From Enchytraeus crypticus (taxonomy: Eukaryota; Annelida; Clitellata; Enchytraeida; Enchytraeidae), in contig CAJHZI010000664.1 of the NCBI GenBank assembly GCA_905160935.1, forward strand, positions 906,501-970,500: a stretch of DNA of 64,000 nucleotides. Direction: 5' to 3'. The notes beneath the pieces were generated by a model. It made no database searches and was not told where the DNA came from. It was given only the letters and a program-made list of their open reading frames with translations. Positions 10,851 through 22,700 of the stretch are shown here, one piece after another. Within the stretch, counting starts at the first letter, position 1; the number at the start of each line of letters is the position of its first letter. The position numbers and the translations under genes are program-made.

Positions 10851-11603
10851 GCCGCAATAAATAACTGCCATAATTGATGGATTGGGTAACCCAGTGACCA
10901 CAATTTTGTTGTAGTTGCAACCAAGCGGCGTTTCTCTGAAAATATTGATTTTATTGCAGTTAAGTGTAATGTTAAAAAATGTTAAATACGGAACCACTGC
11001 AGTTGTCTTTAGACCCCCTCAGCCTTACCAACTCATTTTACAACGATCAAAATTCGTCCATTAGATTTGTATACTTACTTAGATTCTAAAAAATGACTGA
11101 AACTGTCGATAAGCTTGTTTCGTGTAAAGTCTGAATGAAGCCTAAAAGGTAATAGATCTAAAAAGCCTGGCACGGTTTCGCCCGGTAGATTGCATGAAAG
11201 GCTATCGACTATAGGTTATAGTTAGCCTATGTTTAAATGCACGAGCTGATGTATGGCTGACGCATTGTGCCACTGAAATCACTCGAAAACGACAGAAGTT
11301 TCTAACAGTATGTTGCACATCTAACAGTGCAGTACTTCTAATCGTTCCAATAATTTGCATCATTTTAATGTTCCTATTCTAGTACATCCAATAGATAGTT
11401 CTAACAATGCACAATTGTATTATTCCAAAGACTCTAATTTTTTACTTTCCAGTAATCGCACTGACAGCAGGCTCAACAGTAAAATATTCATATCTAAAGT
11501 ATCTACTAAAGCTTTTGAATCTATCGATCACTATGTTCATTGAAAAAGTACTAACAGCACACACACACACTCTCTCTCGCTCTCTCTCTCTCTATCTCTA
11601 TGG

Positions 11604-11745
11604 TTCTGTCAAATGGCAGGTCCAAGGTACATAATATTCATGTTTATGCTTAGATTCTGCTTTCAAGCTCCACATGGAGCACTCTATAGATAAAAAAGTC
11701 AATGCCTTCATTAAAGGCTATGCCTTATCATTCATGCATTATCAA
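11604..11745 (-). mobile_element. Rep-GAGA 3'-half copy
   Basis: Reads inversely GCACTCTATAGATAAAAAAG and TCAAATGGCAGGTCCAAGGT next to a CT run at 11570-11600. This matches the family 3' end, where the GA tail would lie on the minus strand. Confidence 0.6.
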
Positions 11746-12214
11746 TCATTGCTTACCATACAGCACAGAACATAAGATAATGAAAGTTACGATTAGCCCT
11801 AATAGCATCTTGGATTGCAACAATTACAAATAGCAAAGAATTGATCTACGCCACGAAAGCAAAAATAATGAGCTACAAATAGTACTAAAAGTCGCACTTA
11901 AAACATCAAAATTTCGCACGGTGTTAATAATCATATAATCATATACATGATTATCAACAATTGAAGGCAATACCTCATGACAATATGAGAATAATTTCAT
12001 CATGTAACCACGGAAGGTTTCTCATTCTGTAGAGATAAAAAGAGCGTAATTCGATTACCAATACTTCGCTCAATATACTGCACGTGTCTGAGCTTAACTG
12101 CATGTACATCAGGCTCTATCACTGATCTCTGCACTCTAGGCTCTTACATGTAAACTTATTATTGGATACGTCGAGAGTGACACCAGTCCAGGGCTGCTAG
12201 AATGTACGAGAAAA

Positions 12215-12252
12215 AGTGAGTGAGAGTGAGAGGGAGAGATAGAGATAGAGAT

Positions 12253-12285
<33 letters not shown>

Positions 12286-12310
12286 GAGAGAGGCAGAGAG
12301 GCAGAGAAGC

Positions 12311-12345
<35 letters not shown>

Positions 12346-12500
12346 GTGAGGAGATACAGAAAAAGACAGAGAGAGGCAGAGAGGCAGAGACAGAGAAAGA
12401 GAGAGAAAGAGAGGGAGGGAGAAGGAGAGGGAGAGGAGATAGAGAGAATTAGAAGCAGGAAAGAGTAAGAGAGGGAAGGTCAGAGAGACAGAGAGAATAA
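12215..12500. repeat. (GA)n-rich microsatellite
   Basis: About 285 bp of GAGAGA with CAGAGA and GGGAGA variants. The open frame of alternating Arg and Glu is an artefact of the repeat. Confidence 0.95.
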
Positions 12501-12639
12501 GAGAATATTTGCTTGTGTATTCTGTGCTTTGTAAATTTTTTTGTGTAGGCTGACTTTGTTGTTTTGTGTGAGCTTCTCTGTGTGCATGTTTTTTGTGTGT
12601 CTATTAGCATTTATAGTATTAGTAGTACTTTTCCATCTT

Positions 12640-13150
12640 CTATCTAGTGTCCTAAAACTAAATCTTAAAGTTAGAATAAAAATCTTTAACACTTATATTA
12701 AATCAGTATTTGTTTATAATAGTGAGTTATGGGTAGTAACAAAAAGCATAGAAAATGACATAGACGTTTTTCATAGAAAATTACTAAGAAATCTCCTAAA
12801 AATTCACTATCCATACACAATTAGTAACATAGATATATACGAAAGAACAAAAGAGACTCCTTGGAGTCAAATCATAAGGAAAAAAAGATACAGTTGGATA
12901 GGCCATATGCTAAGACTACATGAAAATACTCCAATTAGAAAAGCTTTAAAATATAGACTACTAAACAATAAAATGAGGGTAGGAATGGGAAATAAATACA
13001 CATTAATTAAGCAATATAATAATGATATAAGTCAATTAGATACCAAATTCAGTCTTATGCAGGGTGATATTTATGACTTTGCACAGGATCGTGATAAGTG
13101 GAGGCAGGGGGTTGAGGAGGCTGCTCTGGTGTCCACCGAGTGACGTCGCG
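12640..13150 (+). mobile_element. LINE fragment, reverse transcriptase C-terminal part (LINE-H)
   Basis: Open frame with NTYIKSVFVYNSELWVVTK, FHRKLLRNLL, RKKRYSWIGHMLRLHENTP and DRDKWRQGVEEA. This is the usual order downstream of a non-LTR reverse transcriptase core (Y..SELW.., R..WIGH..R, ..R..W). The catalytic core is absent, so it is 5'-truncated. Clade not resolved. It ends at 13143 and is followed directly by a LINE-A 3' tail. Confidence 0.8.
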
Positions 13151-13156
13151 CAGAGT

Positions 13157-13345
13157 TTAATATATCTAGTGTCCATGAGTTGCGACCAGCGCGTAAACCT
13201 CCTTTTCTTTAATTCCCTTTATCATTGGACTGATTTTCTGGATTTTGAAATTAAGCACTGTTTTTGGACCTTCCTTTTGCTCGCCGGCTTAATTTTGTCA
13301 CAACAGTGCTCGATGCTATCATTGATGACTCTAATTGTTGTTCTG
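13157..13345 (+). mobile_element. LINE-A 3' tail fragment
   Basis: GTGTCCATGAGTTGCGACCA, GGACTGATTTTCTGGATTTT, TTGCTCGCCGGCTTAATTTT, GTGCTCGATG and a terminal (ATTGTTGTT) match the 3' end of the LINE-A copy at 39758-39935. About 190 bp of 3' end only. Confidence 0.85.
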
Positions 13346-15460
13346 TTGTTGCTATATATCAGAATGCGAACTGTATGAGATCATTACGTTAAGAGGACTA
13401 GGCTTATTTCTTTAATATGCTTTACAATTTGTAACTAATGTTTTAAATTTTGTTTCACAAAAAATCTAAGCCATTATATGAAACTTATGATAGCTTTTAG
13501 CTAAAGCATGGCTTCAAAGTTGGTTCCTCTCTCCAAAAAGCAACATATGCAGTATTTATTTTGTATATTCTTTTATATATATCCTTGGTAGATTTTTATG
13601 CTATCTTATAATTCTTTCATCTTAATAATATATTTTTGACTTTATGTTGCTTTTCTGCCTATATCTGTTACATTTGCTATGTTATCTGTCATATTGTTAC
13701 AGTCTGCGGTTTATCAGATTAATAATGGAAATAAGGAAACACATTATTATAATTACATACGTGATATATTTTCTGACAAATATGCGATTCTATTTGCCAT
13801 TGTAGCCTGTAACTTAAAGTTATAGTTTGTATTAGACGTATTATAAATTATAGCGTCGTAAAAACACCCATTCAATGCTGCTGTGATGCCTATCTAAAAA
13901 TATACCAACCTCTTGGGCACAACACGAACAGGCAAAATAATATAAAGTAACATCAAGCAATAGGGCCCTATCTATTTAGACTTAAAAAGAAATCAACGCC
14001 TTTCAAGATGCGCAGAATAAATACACTGGGTGAATTAAGTCTGACATCTCTCTGTGTAATGTTGTACAAGGACAAGGCAGAAAACTCTTTAAGTTAAAGC
14101 TTTCAAGCTTTTGAATCCAAATTTGCTAATGCATATAGTAGTATCCATTATCAGCTAGCCAAAGGCCTGACAATCGACGGGCAGCTGGAGTCACTTATCG
14201 ATTGGCAGTGATGCAGACGTAAGACAAGACGTTCGCTGACTGTATTCACAATGTTTTTTCTAGTAAGTTTCATGTATGAGTTAAAATTTATTTATTTTTA
14301 TATTTTGGAGCAGTATTGTTCTTCTAGAATAGCCTATACGAGTAATACTGCAGCCTCTTCTTAGATGCATTTTCAACGGCCGCCTTCTTTGAACACATTT
14401 TATGCTGATGGCCAAAATAATTATCTTCATATAGAAAAGGATAGAACTAACTAATGGTGTAAAATAGTGACATATTAAAAGGGTAATATATTAAAAGTAT
14501 AATATTAATAGGTAACATATTTAAGAATGTATCATGATAAAGGTAAAATAGTCAAAGGTAATTAAAAGTTAACATATAAATATCGAGGTCTAATAGTACA
14601 AAGAAAATTTAATCTCTTACTGATTGCTTTGTGTATAGTAAAATACAATCAGACACCATTTGTATAATCGTATCAGTCACTGTAAAGACAATCTTGCTGA
14701 TCATGCGGGTATAAATTCGTTCATTTCTCACTATTATCGGCATTATCACGAGATGATCTTTACAAGAATTAGCTTGCAGTAGACTGACGTTTATAAGTCA
14801 CTAATCAGAAAGTATCATATATAGAAGACTCACGTGAGCCGATTAACCTGGTATGATAACAATACGGTTTATACATGACATTAGGACAAATTTTTTAATA
14901 TAAAAATTGGAATGATGTTCTTTATGCAGTCTGTCAAATAGTAGGGTTAATAAATAGATGCCAAGCCGCATAGTACACGTAGGCCCTATATAGGCTACTT
15001 CGTAATAAATCAATTTTAAATAAATAAACAACTTTAAAATAAATAAATATTTAAAATAAAGAAAATAAGGAATAAATAAATTTTAGGAATAGATCAAGCG
15101 CACACTGTCCCTGTCGTAAGAGGCTATGAACTAGGAAGAGTAAAAGACAACATTGAAAAGCAATTCTGAAATCATATGCTGTCTATCAAAAAGCTAAATT
15201 GGCTTCCAGTATCTGAACTAATTAATTATTAAATAATTAATTAAACTAATCCAGTATCTGAACTAAATAATTCACGATAGCTTCCTTTGCTTTTAAAAGA
15301 TTAAATTATATAATTATGATAAATCATATAAATTATATAATAATATATTACACATAACATAACGTAACCGCACACTGGGTCAGTAAGCACAGATGCATCT
15401 CTAAGACCCGTTTCCTCCTTCCTCTCCTTGGTCATTAGTAATCTTTGCTTTTGATTACGT
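13346..15460. other. Gene-poor stretch
   Basis: AT-rich. A decayed Rep-GAGA head and body is suspected at 15098-15175 (GTCGTAAGAGGCTATGAACT and GACAACATTGAAAAGC). Nothing else seen. Confidence 0.4.
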
Positions 15461-15466
15461 ATCAAT

Positions 15467-15637
15467 TGCAGCCGGCGCGGATTTAAGAATAACCTTCCAA
15501 CACCCTGGGATTTTTTCCTTCAAAGCTGTAAACACTCAGTCTTCCAAGGTGGTAACCGACCAAAATAGTACTAACCGAGGCCGATGTAGCTTAAATTCGG
15601 TTACTGCAACTAAACCATGTGAGCTAGATCCCGCCTG
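15467..15637 (-). mobile_element. 5S rRNA-derived SINE (SINE-5S) copy
   Basis: On the minus strand the order GGTTAGTACTATTTTGGTCG, GTTACCACCTTGGAAGACTG and AGTGTTTACAGCTTTG follows the internal promoter and 3' part of 5S rRNA (GGTTAGTACTTGGATGG.GACC, CCTGGGAATACC, GGTGCTGTA.GCTTT). A family-specific tail with GGTTATTCTTAAATCC and GCCGGCTGC follows. Diverged. Confidence 0.7.
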
Positions 15638-16518
15638 ATAAAACATTTGATAAAACATTCTATCTATCTAATCTTTTATCAATCTATTAACCCACTCGTA
15701 GTCTTCGTTCCTGCAGTCTCAACCTCCTTACTGTACTTTAATATAATAGATCACTGGCGGTCGCTCCTTATGTTTTCTGCTTTGACAATTTGCAATGTTT
15801 GACAATTTGCAAATTGGTGCACAATATACAGTACAAAGTACACAATAAGAAGATGCTCAATATACAGTACACACTACACAATAAACGACATCAAAATCGC
15901 ACCGACTGGTGGCCGAATTGTTAACACCTCAGTAACATGACCGTTTATGTCCGGGTAAGGCCGGACGTGACCGGTCTAGGTCAAGAAATCAGTAAGTATA
16001 GGATGAAAGCCTCGCTTCTCAGACAACGAGTTTCTGTCGGGACAAAAAACTGACGCTAAACTGGAATTTATAACCTAATTGCCTATTAATGTTGTTGCCA
16101 GGCCTGAAAGGTCTGATATTTGGACAAGGTCATGATGGGTACAAAGTGCGAGCAGTTGTACATGTATATCTCTCCTCACGACAAAACACATTATATTTAC
16201 CAACAGCCGCGAGGCTACTGGATGCTAACTACGTTGATGAATCTTTCTGATGGTAAGTAGAAGCAGGTTGGTACCAACCCTCTGGAAAAATTTTGACAGC
16301 ATCTTTTTACGCCATAACCAATAAACTATCCATATAAATATGTTGGAAACTAAATGAAAAACTGAACATTTTATATGCTAAAGTATCGACTAAGAGTCTG
16401 AATAACTAAAACAGTTTAAGTTCTCTTCTCTGCAGTAACTATTTTTCAGAATTCATTTATGATCTACGTGAATATTAATTCAACACATTCTGTGTTTGAT
16501 TCAACTTTTAGTCCAAGT

Positions 16519-16631
16519 AGCTGACTGAAACTGCAGCTGACTGAAACTGTAGCTGGCTGAAAATGTAGCTGGCTGAAACTGCAGCTGACTGAAACTGTAG
16601 ATGACTGAAACTGTAGCTGACTTAAACGGTA
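16519..16631. repeat. 16-bp minisatellite
   Basis: Seven units of AGCTGACTGAAACTGT with small changes, tandem and without spacers. Confidence 0.85.
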
Positions 16632-16974
16632 GAATGCACTATTTTTAGAAATAACTGCAAGCATATATTGCATGTGGATATTTGAGACAAACATATCAAT
16701 TTTTACATTCTTTTACTAACCTGATTTCAAAATATATTCTATGACACCCTAAACTAAAATAGTATATATCCAATGCAATAGGCCAACTACAACCGGTGAC
16801 AGGTCTATCTAATTTGTCCTCGATTTGGCTTTAATTCTCTTGTTTTTGCAATTTATTACTTGTTTTGCGTCACATACTGTTGCTATTAATACAAATAGCG
16901 CAGAATTGGCAGCAGTTAGTTGCAGCAGAATCTACCTGACCTTGTGGTTAACAGTGTTAATACTTAATAGGGCA

Positions 16975-17045
16975 TTTCGCGTTGGACGTGCTAGGTTATA
17001 TTTGTTGGGAAGGGGGGGGGGGTCGGGCGTTCGACCCCCACTTGA
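16975..17045 (+). mobile_element. Possible tRNA-like SINE head
   Basis: GGCGTTCGACCCCCAC fits a B-box arm (GTTCGAnnC) and a TGGACGTGCTAGG stretch upstream fits an A box loosely. The body is G/C-homopolymer-rich and no second copy was found in the window. Confidence 0.3.
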
Positions 17046-17198
17046 CAGATGTGTGACCACCCTGACCAAAGTTCTAACCTCCAGTTTTAAATCCCCCTGA
17101 CAAAGCTAGGATAACCCCCTGGCAAGACTTCTATCCCCCTAACGACCCCCATGGAAACATTTAACAAATGCATCCCTGGCTAGGGGTCACTCAGCCCC

Positions 17199-17262
17199 TA
17201 CCAATGTTTCTATTGTCAATGCTACCAATGCTTCTATTGTCAATGCTACCAATGCTTCGACT
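17199..17262. repeat. Short 24-bp tandem repeat
   Basis: About two and a half units of TCTATTGTCAATGCTACCAA plus TGCT, immediately upstream of a SINE-t copy. Confidence 0.75.
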
Positions 17263-17267
17263 TCACC

Positions 17268-17406
17268 ACTGGCTGGAGCCAGTGGCGAAGTCGGCAAGAC
17301 ACTCGACCGCGGATCAGTATGTGCGGGGTTCAAATCCTGGGCTCGCCCGTCACTGACATCGATTTCGAGTTAGGAAAGTGACGTTAACCTTACGTTTTCC
17401 AGCTTT
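17268..17406 (+). mobile_element. tRNA-derived SINE (SINE-t) copy
   Basis: CTGGAGCCAGTGGCGAAGTC (A box), GGGGTTCAAATCCTGGGCTC (B box), CACTGACATCGATTTCGAGT, GACGTTAACCTTACG and AGCTTTATTG. One of the best-preserved copies. Confidence 0.9.
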
Positions 17407-19605
17407 ATTGTCTACTTAGACTTTTGACAAGTCTACCTTTCATTCTACTATTACAAATTCGGATGAAAGTGCAAGAGACTAAACTTAATGAGGATAATAT
17501 TATATAAATATCCACATATTGAATTTGGGGATTTTGACTAGACGTTGACTTGTGTACCGGTACGAGCGGAAATTGATTAACTTAAAATGCTTTATGAGAG
17601 AGGCAATAAATAAGGAAGCATTGACTAACTTCATCTTTATTTTTCAAGATAAATGATGCTATAAAGCTTAGTATTGAAAACTATGCATTAGAATTTTAGA
17701 TGAAATTTAAAATGACATGCAAAGAGTGAATATATTTGCAGGAAGTGTAAGTTTGACATTGTGCAGAACAAGAAGGAAAGGGGGGGATAGATAGACAGAA
17801 AGATACAGCGAGAGATTGAGAGAGAGAGACAGCGAGAGAAAGAGAGAGATAGAGAGAGAAAGAGAGAGAGAGAGATAGAGAGAGAGAAACAGCGAGAAAG
17901 AGAGATACACATCCAAATAGACAACCAGACGATTTTATTTTTAAGTCCAGAGATCTAAGGTCATAGGTTAATATTGATGAAACATTAGTTTAAACTTCAA
18001 CAGATAATTTTCAATCTTTTAAAGATTCAGAATAAAATTAAAGTACTGCCACATAGGTCTCCTGAATTTCATCAGCCACCCATGGTCTATAGCATGGCCG
18101 CCAAATGTAATAAATGTGCCTATTACATCAGCAGCTCAAGTCAGGTTATAATACTCAGTCAATTGGCCAAATAAGCAGTATTCAATAAATTATTTATCAC
18201 GTCAATTAAACAAGTATAAGTCAATCAATCCATTAATCAGAAAGGTCTATCCAATAGAAAGGAAAGAAAGAAAGATTGACCTTTCCAAACAAAAGACAAT
18301 CTTTCTTTCCTTTTGAACGGATTAATATGGCAAGCAATGATGTTGCCGTGTTAATTAATATATATAAAATCTCTGGTCTCGGTTTTCCTCTTATTCTTTT
18401 CCATTCTTCTTTCTATTATAATTGTCTCCACTTACACATTTGCCAAAAGTTGTAATATCTATGAGACATTTTCTTTGTCATTTGTGGCCCTATTCTCACT
18501 CGCGCACACCTCTATCCAATTAATCAAATGATTTTTCAGATGTACACCGAGAATTGAAATAAATAAATGAAATAAACAAATCGACCTTTGCTCCAGTTTA
18601 CATTTCCGTTTCCGGTAACTGACTTGTTTAAACAAAAGAAACATATTTTAACATATTTTAACTGATAATAACAAACAAAGTGGGTATAGGAATACTTTTC
18701 AGTTTACAGTTCAGCGATAAAGTTAGTACTAAACTGCAAAGATATTGCATAAACTTACAAATTGTAACACAGTTGAAAATGACTGAGTATAATTATAAAA
18801 GAGGATAATACTGCAGTGTTAAAGAGCGACACTTTACATTAAATAAAGGCAGCTTAGTTACTTAATACACGTCATTCTAAAGTAATAAATACCTGCATAG
18901 CAGAAGAAATTAACTGAATGCGAAACGTATTCTAAAACTATGTTTCAAGTTGTTCAAGGCACCATTTACGAAGCAGCTAAACTCTAATGTGAAAGTATCA
19001 TCAATTCATATATTGATACATAACAGCTCATATATGTACAAGAATTTGAGCCTAGGGTTTACCATAGAATAAAGTAATAGATTTATAGGCACTAATTGAA
19101 TGTTAAGGCTGTATAGACAAAGATGAACGACACTAAGGCCATTCATTTGAACAATGGATCGGGCGACCAATGAGTAGATATTTTGGATCTCATCAGCGCG
19201 TATTGTCAATGCTTCAATCGTATCATAAGAATCGATTAAATGATTGAACTAAATTGCCTAGCGAATCAGTAGACTAGTGTTCTTTAACCATATCTATTTT
19301 TAATATACAAATTCAAAATGACGACGACGTTATCAGGCACAGAAATGAAGGCTTTCAGTCAACAAACATATTAACAAACATATTGGCAACAAACATATAG
19401 GCTACTTCTTAATGAAATTAATTTTTTATCAAGTCTTCATTATAATTTTTTATCAATGGGAAGTTCTGCTGTTGATGTTACATCTGATGTTCTTATTGGT
19501 AGGCCATATGGAGGCACTGGTATTCTGTATAATAAGAGGCTTAGTCCTTTCATCACTCGTATTCCTACTAATTAACCAAACAAACAAACTACAGCAATAT
19601 AGATG
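17407..19605. other. Gene-poor stretch downstream of CCDC113
   Basis: Contains a GA-rich microsatellite (17775-17910) and an AAAG/CTTT inverted pair near 18255-18315 (GGAAAGAAAGAAAGATTG against its inverse CAATCTTTCTTTCC). No exon recognised. Confidence 0.4.
17775..17910. repeat. (GA)n-rich microsatellite
   Basis: GAGAGA with AGATAGA and CAGCGAG interruptions. The Leu/Ser-rich open frames on the minus strand are shadows of it. Confidence 0.9.
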
Positions 19606-19701
19606 TCACATTTTGATTGGAGGAAGGATCGTGAGTCGCTTGGGCTCCAGAGATAAGCTGTTCAATCTCTTCAGCTTCACTGACTGGTTGCTCAGCTCCA
19701 T
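19606..19701 (-). CDS. CCDC113: CCDC113 terminal exon 8
   Basis: 96 bp, phase 0: [20 protein letters not shown] then [11 protein letters not shown] and TGA. Acceptor TTTCAACAG|ATG. Joining gives IAEMELSN, as in human IAEMSLK, but the remainder does not match human, so the C-terminus is the least certain part. RNA evidence could move it. Confidence 0.7.
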   Translation of the reverse strand: MELSNQSVKLKRLNSLSLEPKRLTILPPIKM

Positions 19702-22700
19702 CTGTTGAAATCAATCAAAGGAAAAATTGAGACAAAAAGACTTTAAAAAAGTAGAAGGCCTGAAGCGGTGTGATTGACTATTCAATAAAGCTAAAAAAAA
19801 GCCAATGAAAACGTCAGTTTCCTCACTCCAAAGCGATGTCAGTAACGGGCGAGCCCAGAATTTGAACCCCATACATACTGATCCGCGGTCGAATGTCTTA
19901 CCGACATCGCCACTGGCTCCAGCAAATATATGAAATATGACGGACGATTTCATATATGATATAAGACTAACTATATAATATGCGATATTTGATGGATTTT
20001 TTAGTATACGACAAATGATGAACTATTTAATATATGACATATTATTGACCACTTAATACGCGACATGATTGACTATTTGGAAGGAATCACTAGCATCACG
20101 TAATCCTTACCTAACCATCTTCACTGACCTTCTGCTATACATTGCATTAAACATACAGAAGCTTCTTCTAGAATTTAAAGCACGCCGCTTTGGCAAATGT
20201 CTCCATTCGTCAAAGACTCGATTTCCATATCATTGCTATCTTAAGCTTCTTTCCTCTGAGCCAATTAAAACCAATGCCATATTTTAAGACAAGCCAAGAG
20301 TTTAATCTTAGAATTGAGAGCAGAAAATTAAGACATTAGAAAACAAGTTGAAAAGGATAGAATGAACGAAACAATCACTTAGCGCATAATGAAGAAAAGT
20401 GTTCATAAAACAGCTTAATAAACTTCAGTGCCCGAGGCAGAAAATCTTCCTTTCGTATAGGCTGAATTGGACAGTATTTCTTCTAAAAGAATGTGGATAT
20501 AGAATCTGGACGAGATTGAATCCAAGGAAAATGCATGACTAAAAGTTCCCCAAAATCCTGTATTGTTATACCAATGAGATTTGACATTAATCAACTTCCT
20601 CTCACAAGCCAGCTAGCAATAAAATCCAGTCACGTGGTAAACACGCAGAATTAAATAACTGATTTCCCTGGACCCTATCAGAGTAAAATAGCAAGAACGT
20701 TAATCTAGGATGTTGCCGCTACAGACAGAAATTGCTTCAAAACTTTTCACGAATGGAAAAGTCTCAAATAGGGGATTGACTGATGACATGATGTACGACA
20801 GAGAGGATTTGAGACAGTCTATTTGTTCTCGACTCTAGTTAAATTGGGATTCAAGGGAAGAAGATGATGATGACGATGTTGATGATGATGATGATGATGA
20901 TGATGACGATGATGTTGATGTAGCCATTAAGGGCAGCATCCTGGGTCGATAGCAACAACAAGAAGAAAGTCGTACCTCTGCAATGTTGACCTTTCTCTGC
21001 CAGATCTTGATCTTCTTGGTCAGCAGATCAAACTTTTCCTTCTCTTTCACGTAATCCAGCACCTCAGGGACTTTGTAGTCCAGCAGCTGCGCCTGAAGCT
21101 TCTCGTTCACCTCCACAGCCGCCTTCTTCTCCTGCACGTCAACGCAGCATTGTGCTTCTAGTACGTTCATTTCTATATTTTTTGAAGTGTGCTGTGGGGA
21201 CGTCCCTAACATCATCCCTAGATGAGGAAAGGGGCGTTAAACCTTTATTATTATTATTACTATTAGTATTAAATCAGTCGTATTATATTTATATAATTAT
21301 AATATATCAACGCAGCATTGTGCTTCTTGTAGGTTCATTTCTATATCAGTCGTATATCATATAATTTTAACATATCAAGTTGATATGTTAAAATTATATA
21401 ATATACGACTAATATACTGATATTGAAATGAACCTACTAGAAGCGCAATGCTGCGTTGATATTATCATCGATGCATTGTGCTACGTAGGTTCATAGTAGC
21501 ACAATGAACCACAATGAATGCACAATGGTTCATTTCAATATCAGTGGTATATTATATAATTATAATGCATCAACGTACAACTACACATCTGTGTAGTAGA
21601 AAACATCATATGTCAATGACTGCTATGATTGCTATATTTGTTAAGTGATGTGGTCCTTGTTATACTTGCTTATTGATGTTATTGTGTTTGACGAAAATAA
21701 AAATAAAACAAAACAAAAACAAAACTAGTATGCTTCCAGTAGTTAATCTTAGTTGTCTATTAGCATGCTGAATAGTAGAGCTGTGCTATTATTCATATAC
21801 CATAACTAAATTGAAAGAACAAGCAATTTATAGTATTAAAAAACTGATACTACATTATTTAACAGAAGCAATACCGAGAGCGCTTTGCTAAGTCAATCAA
21901 AGATTATTCGTTTTTACCTCTTTCACTGCTCATGAACTGAGACCATTACACACACACACACACCTCTATTCTTTCAATATCTTTTCTAGGACCGGTTTCC
22001 TGGATTTTAGATTCGTATTTGGAACTCAATTTCTGCTCCTTGGCTAGGTTTTGTTTTCACAATGGTAAAGCTGGTAAAGCTAAGGTTAACGTCAGTAAGT
22101 CGTAAGCGATGTCAGTGACGGGCGAGCCCAGTTTTGGAATCCCACCCATACTGATCAGCGGTCGATTATCTTACCGACTTCGCCACTGGCTCCAGACAAT
22201 GCTCGACGTTGTCGTCTACAACAACATCGAGCACTGTAATTGTGTTGTTGTTGCTTCACGCGTACTCACCGCTTCCACGTGCATAGCGTCCGCTTCCAAT
22301 CGTCTGAGAAGATCAGTCCTGGAGGCAGTGTCCGCCTTGAGCTTCTCCGCCTCCTCCAACAGCTCCTGCAGCTTCTTCTTGTGCGCGTTGAGCACCGTCG
22401 TCGTGTTGCCAGAGAGCAGCTTGAGCTGCAGCAGATCTCTGTTTCGCTCGTCGATCCTCTCGATGTACTGCTGATTCTCTATCTTCAGCTGACTGAAGTC
22501 TATCTCATGCAGAGCTTCTCCCATCTCCTCTTTCTACAGAAAATGTCAAATGTATCAAGTAATAAATGAAAAAATCCACATTGAGAAATTAGTAAGGTAA
22601 TTACTTGGATAATTAATTACTTAGAGAAATTAACTTAGAAATTATCAAAATAATAAGATACTAATTTAATTTGACAATCTAATAATTTAATCATTTTGTA

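Larger units (their letters stand above)
9874..12210. other. Upstream of CDO1; gene-poor
   Basis: Presumably holds the CDO1 promoter and 5' UTR, but no motif was decisive. Contains a truncated SINE-t (10759-10850) and a Rep-GAGA piece (11604-11745). No other gene seen. Confidence 0.4.

Noticed and set aside
12220-12468. Arg/Glu-rich open frame resembling a splicing-factor RE domain
   Set aside because: Read from a pure GA microsatellite; no flanking exon evidence.
17268-17345. A genuine tRNA gene
   Set aside because: A and B boxes are present, but the same sequence with the same extra body and tail occurs several times, so it is a SINE head; no proper acceptor stem was found.
22109-22569. 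Plus-strand open frames opposite CCDC113 exon 6
   Set aside because: Shadows of a strongly conserved coding exon on the minus strand.
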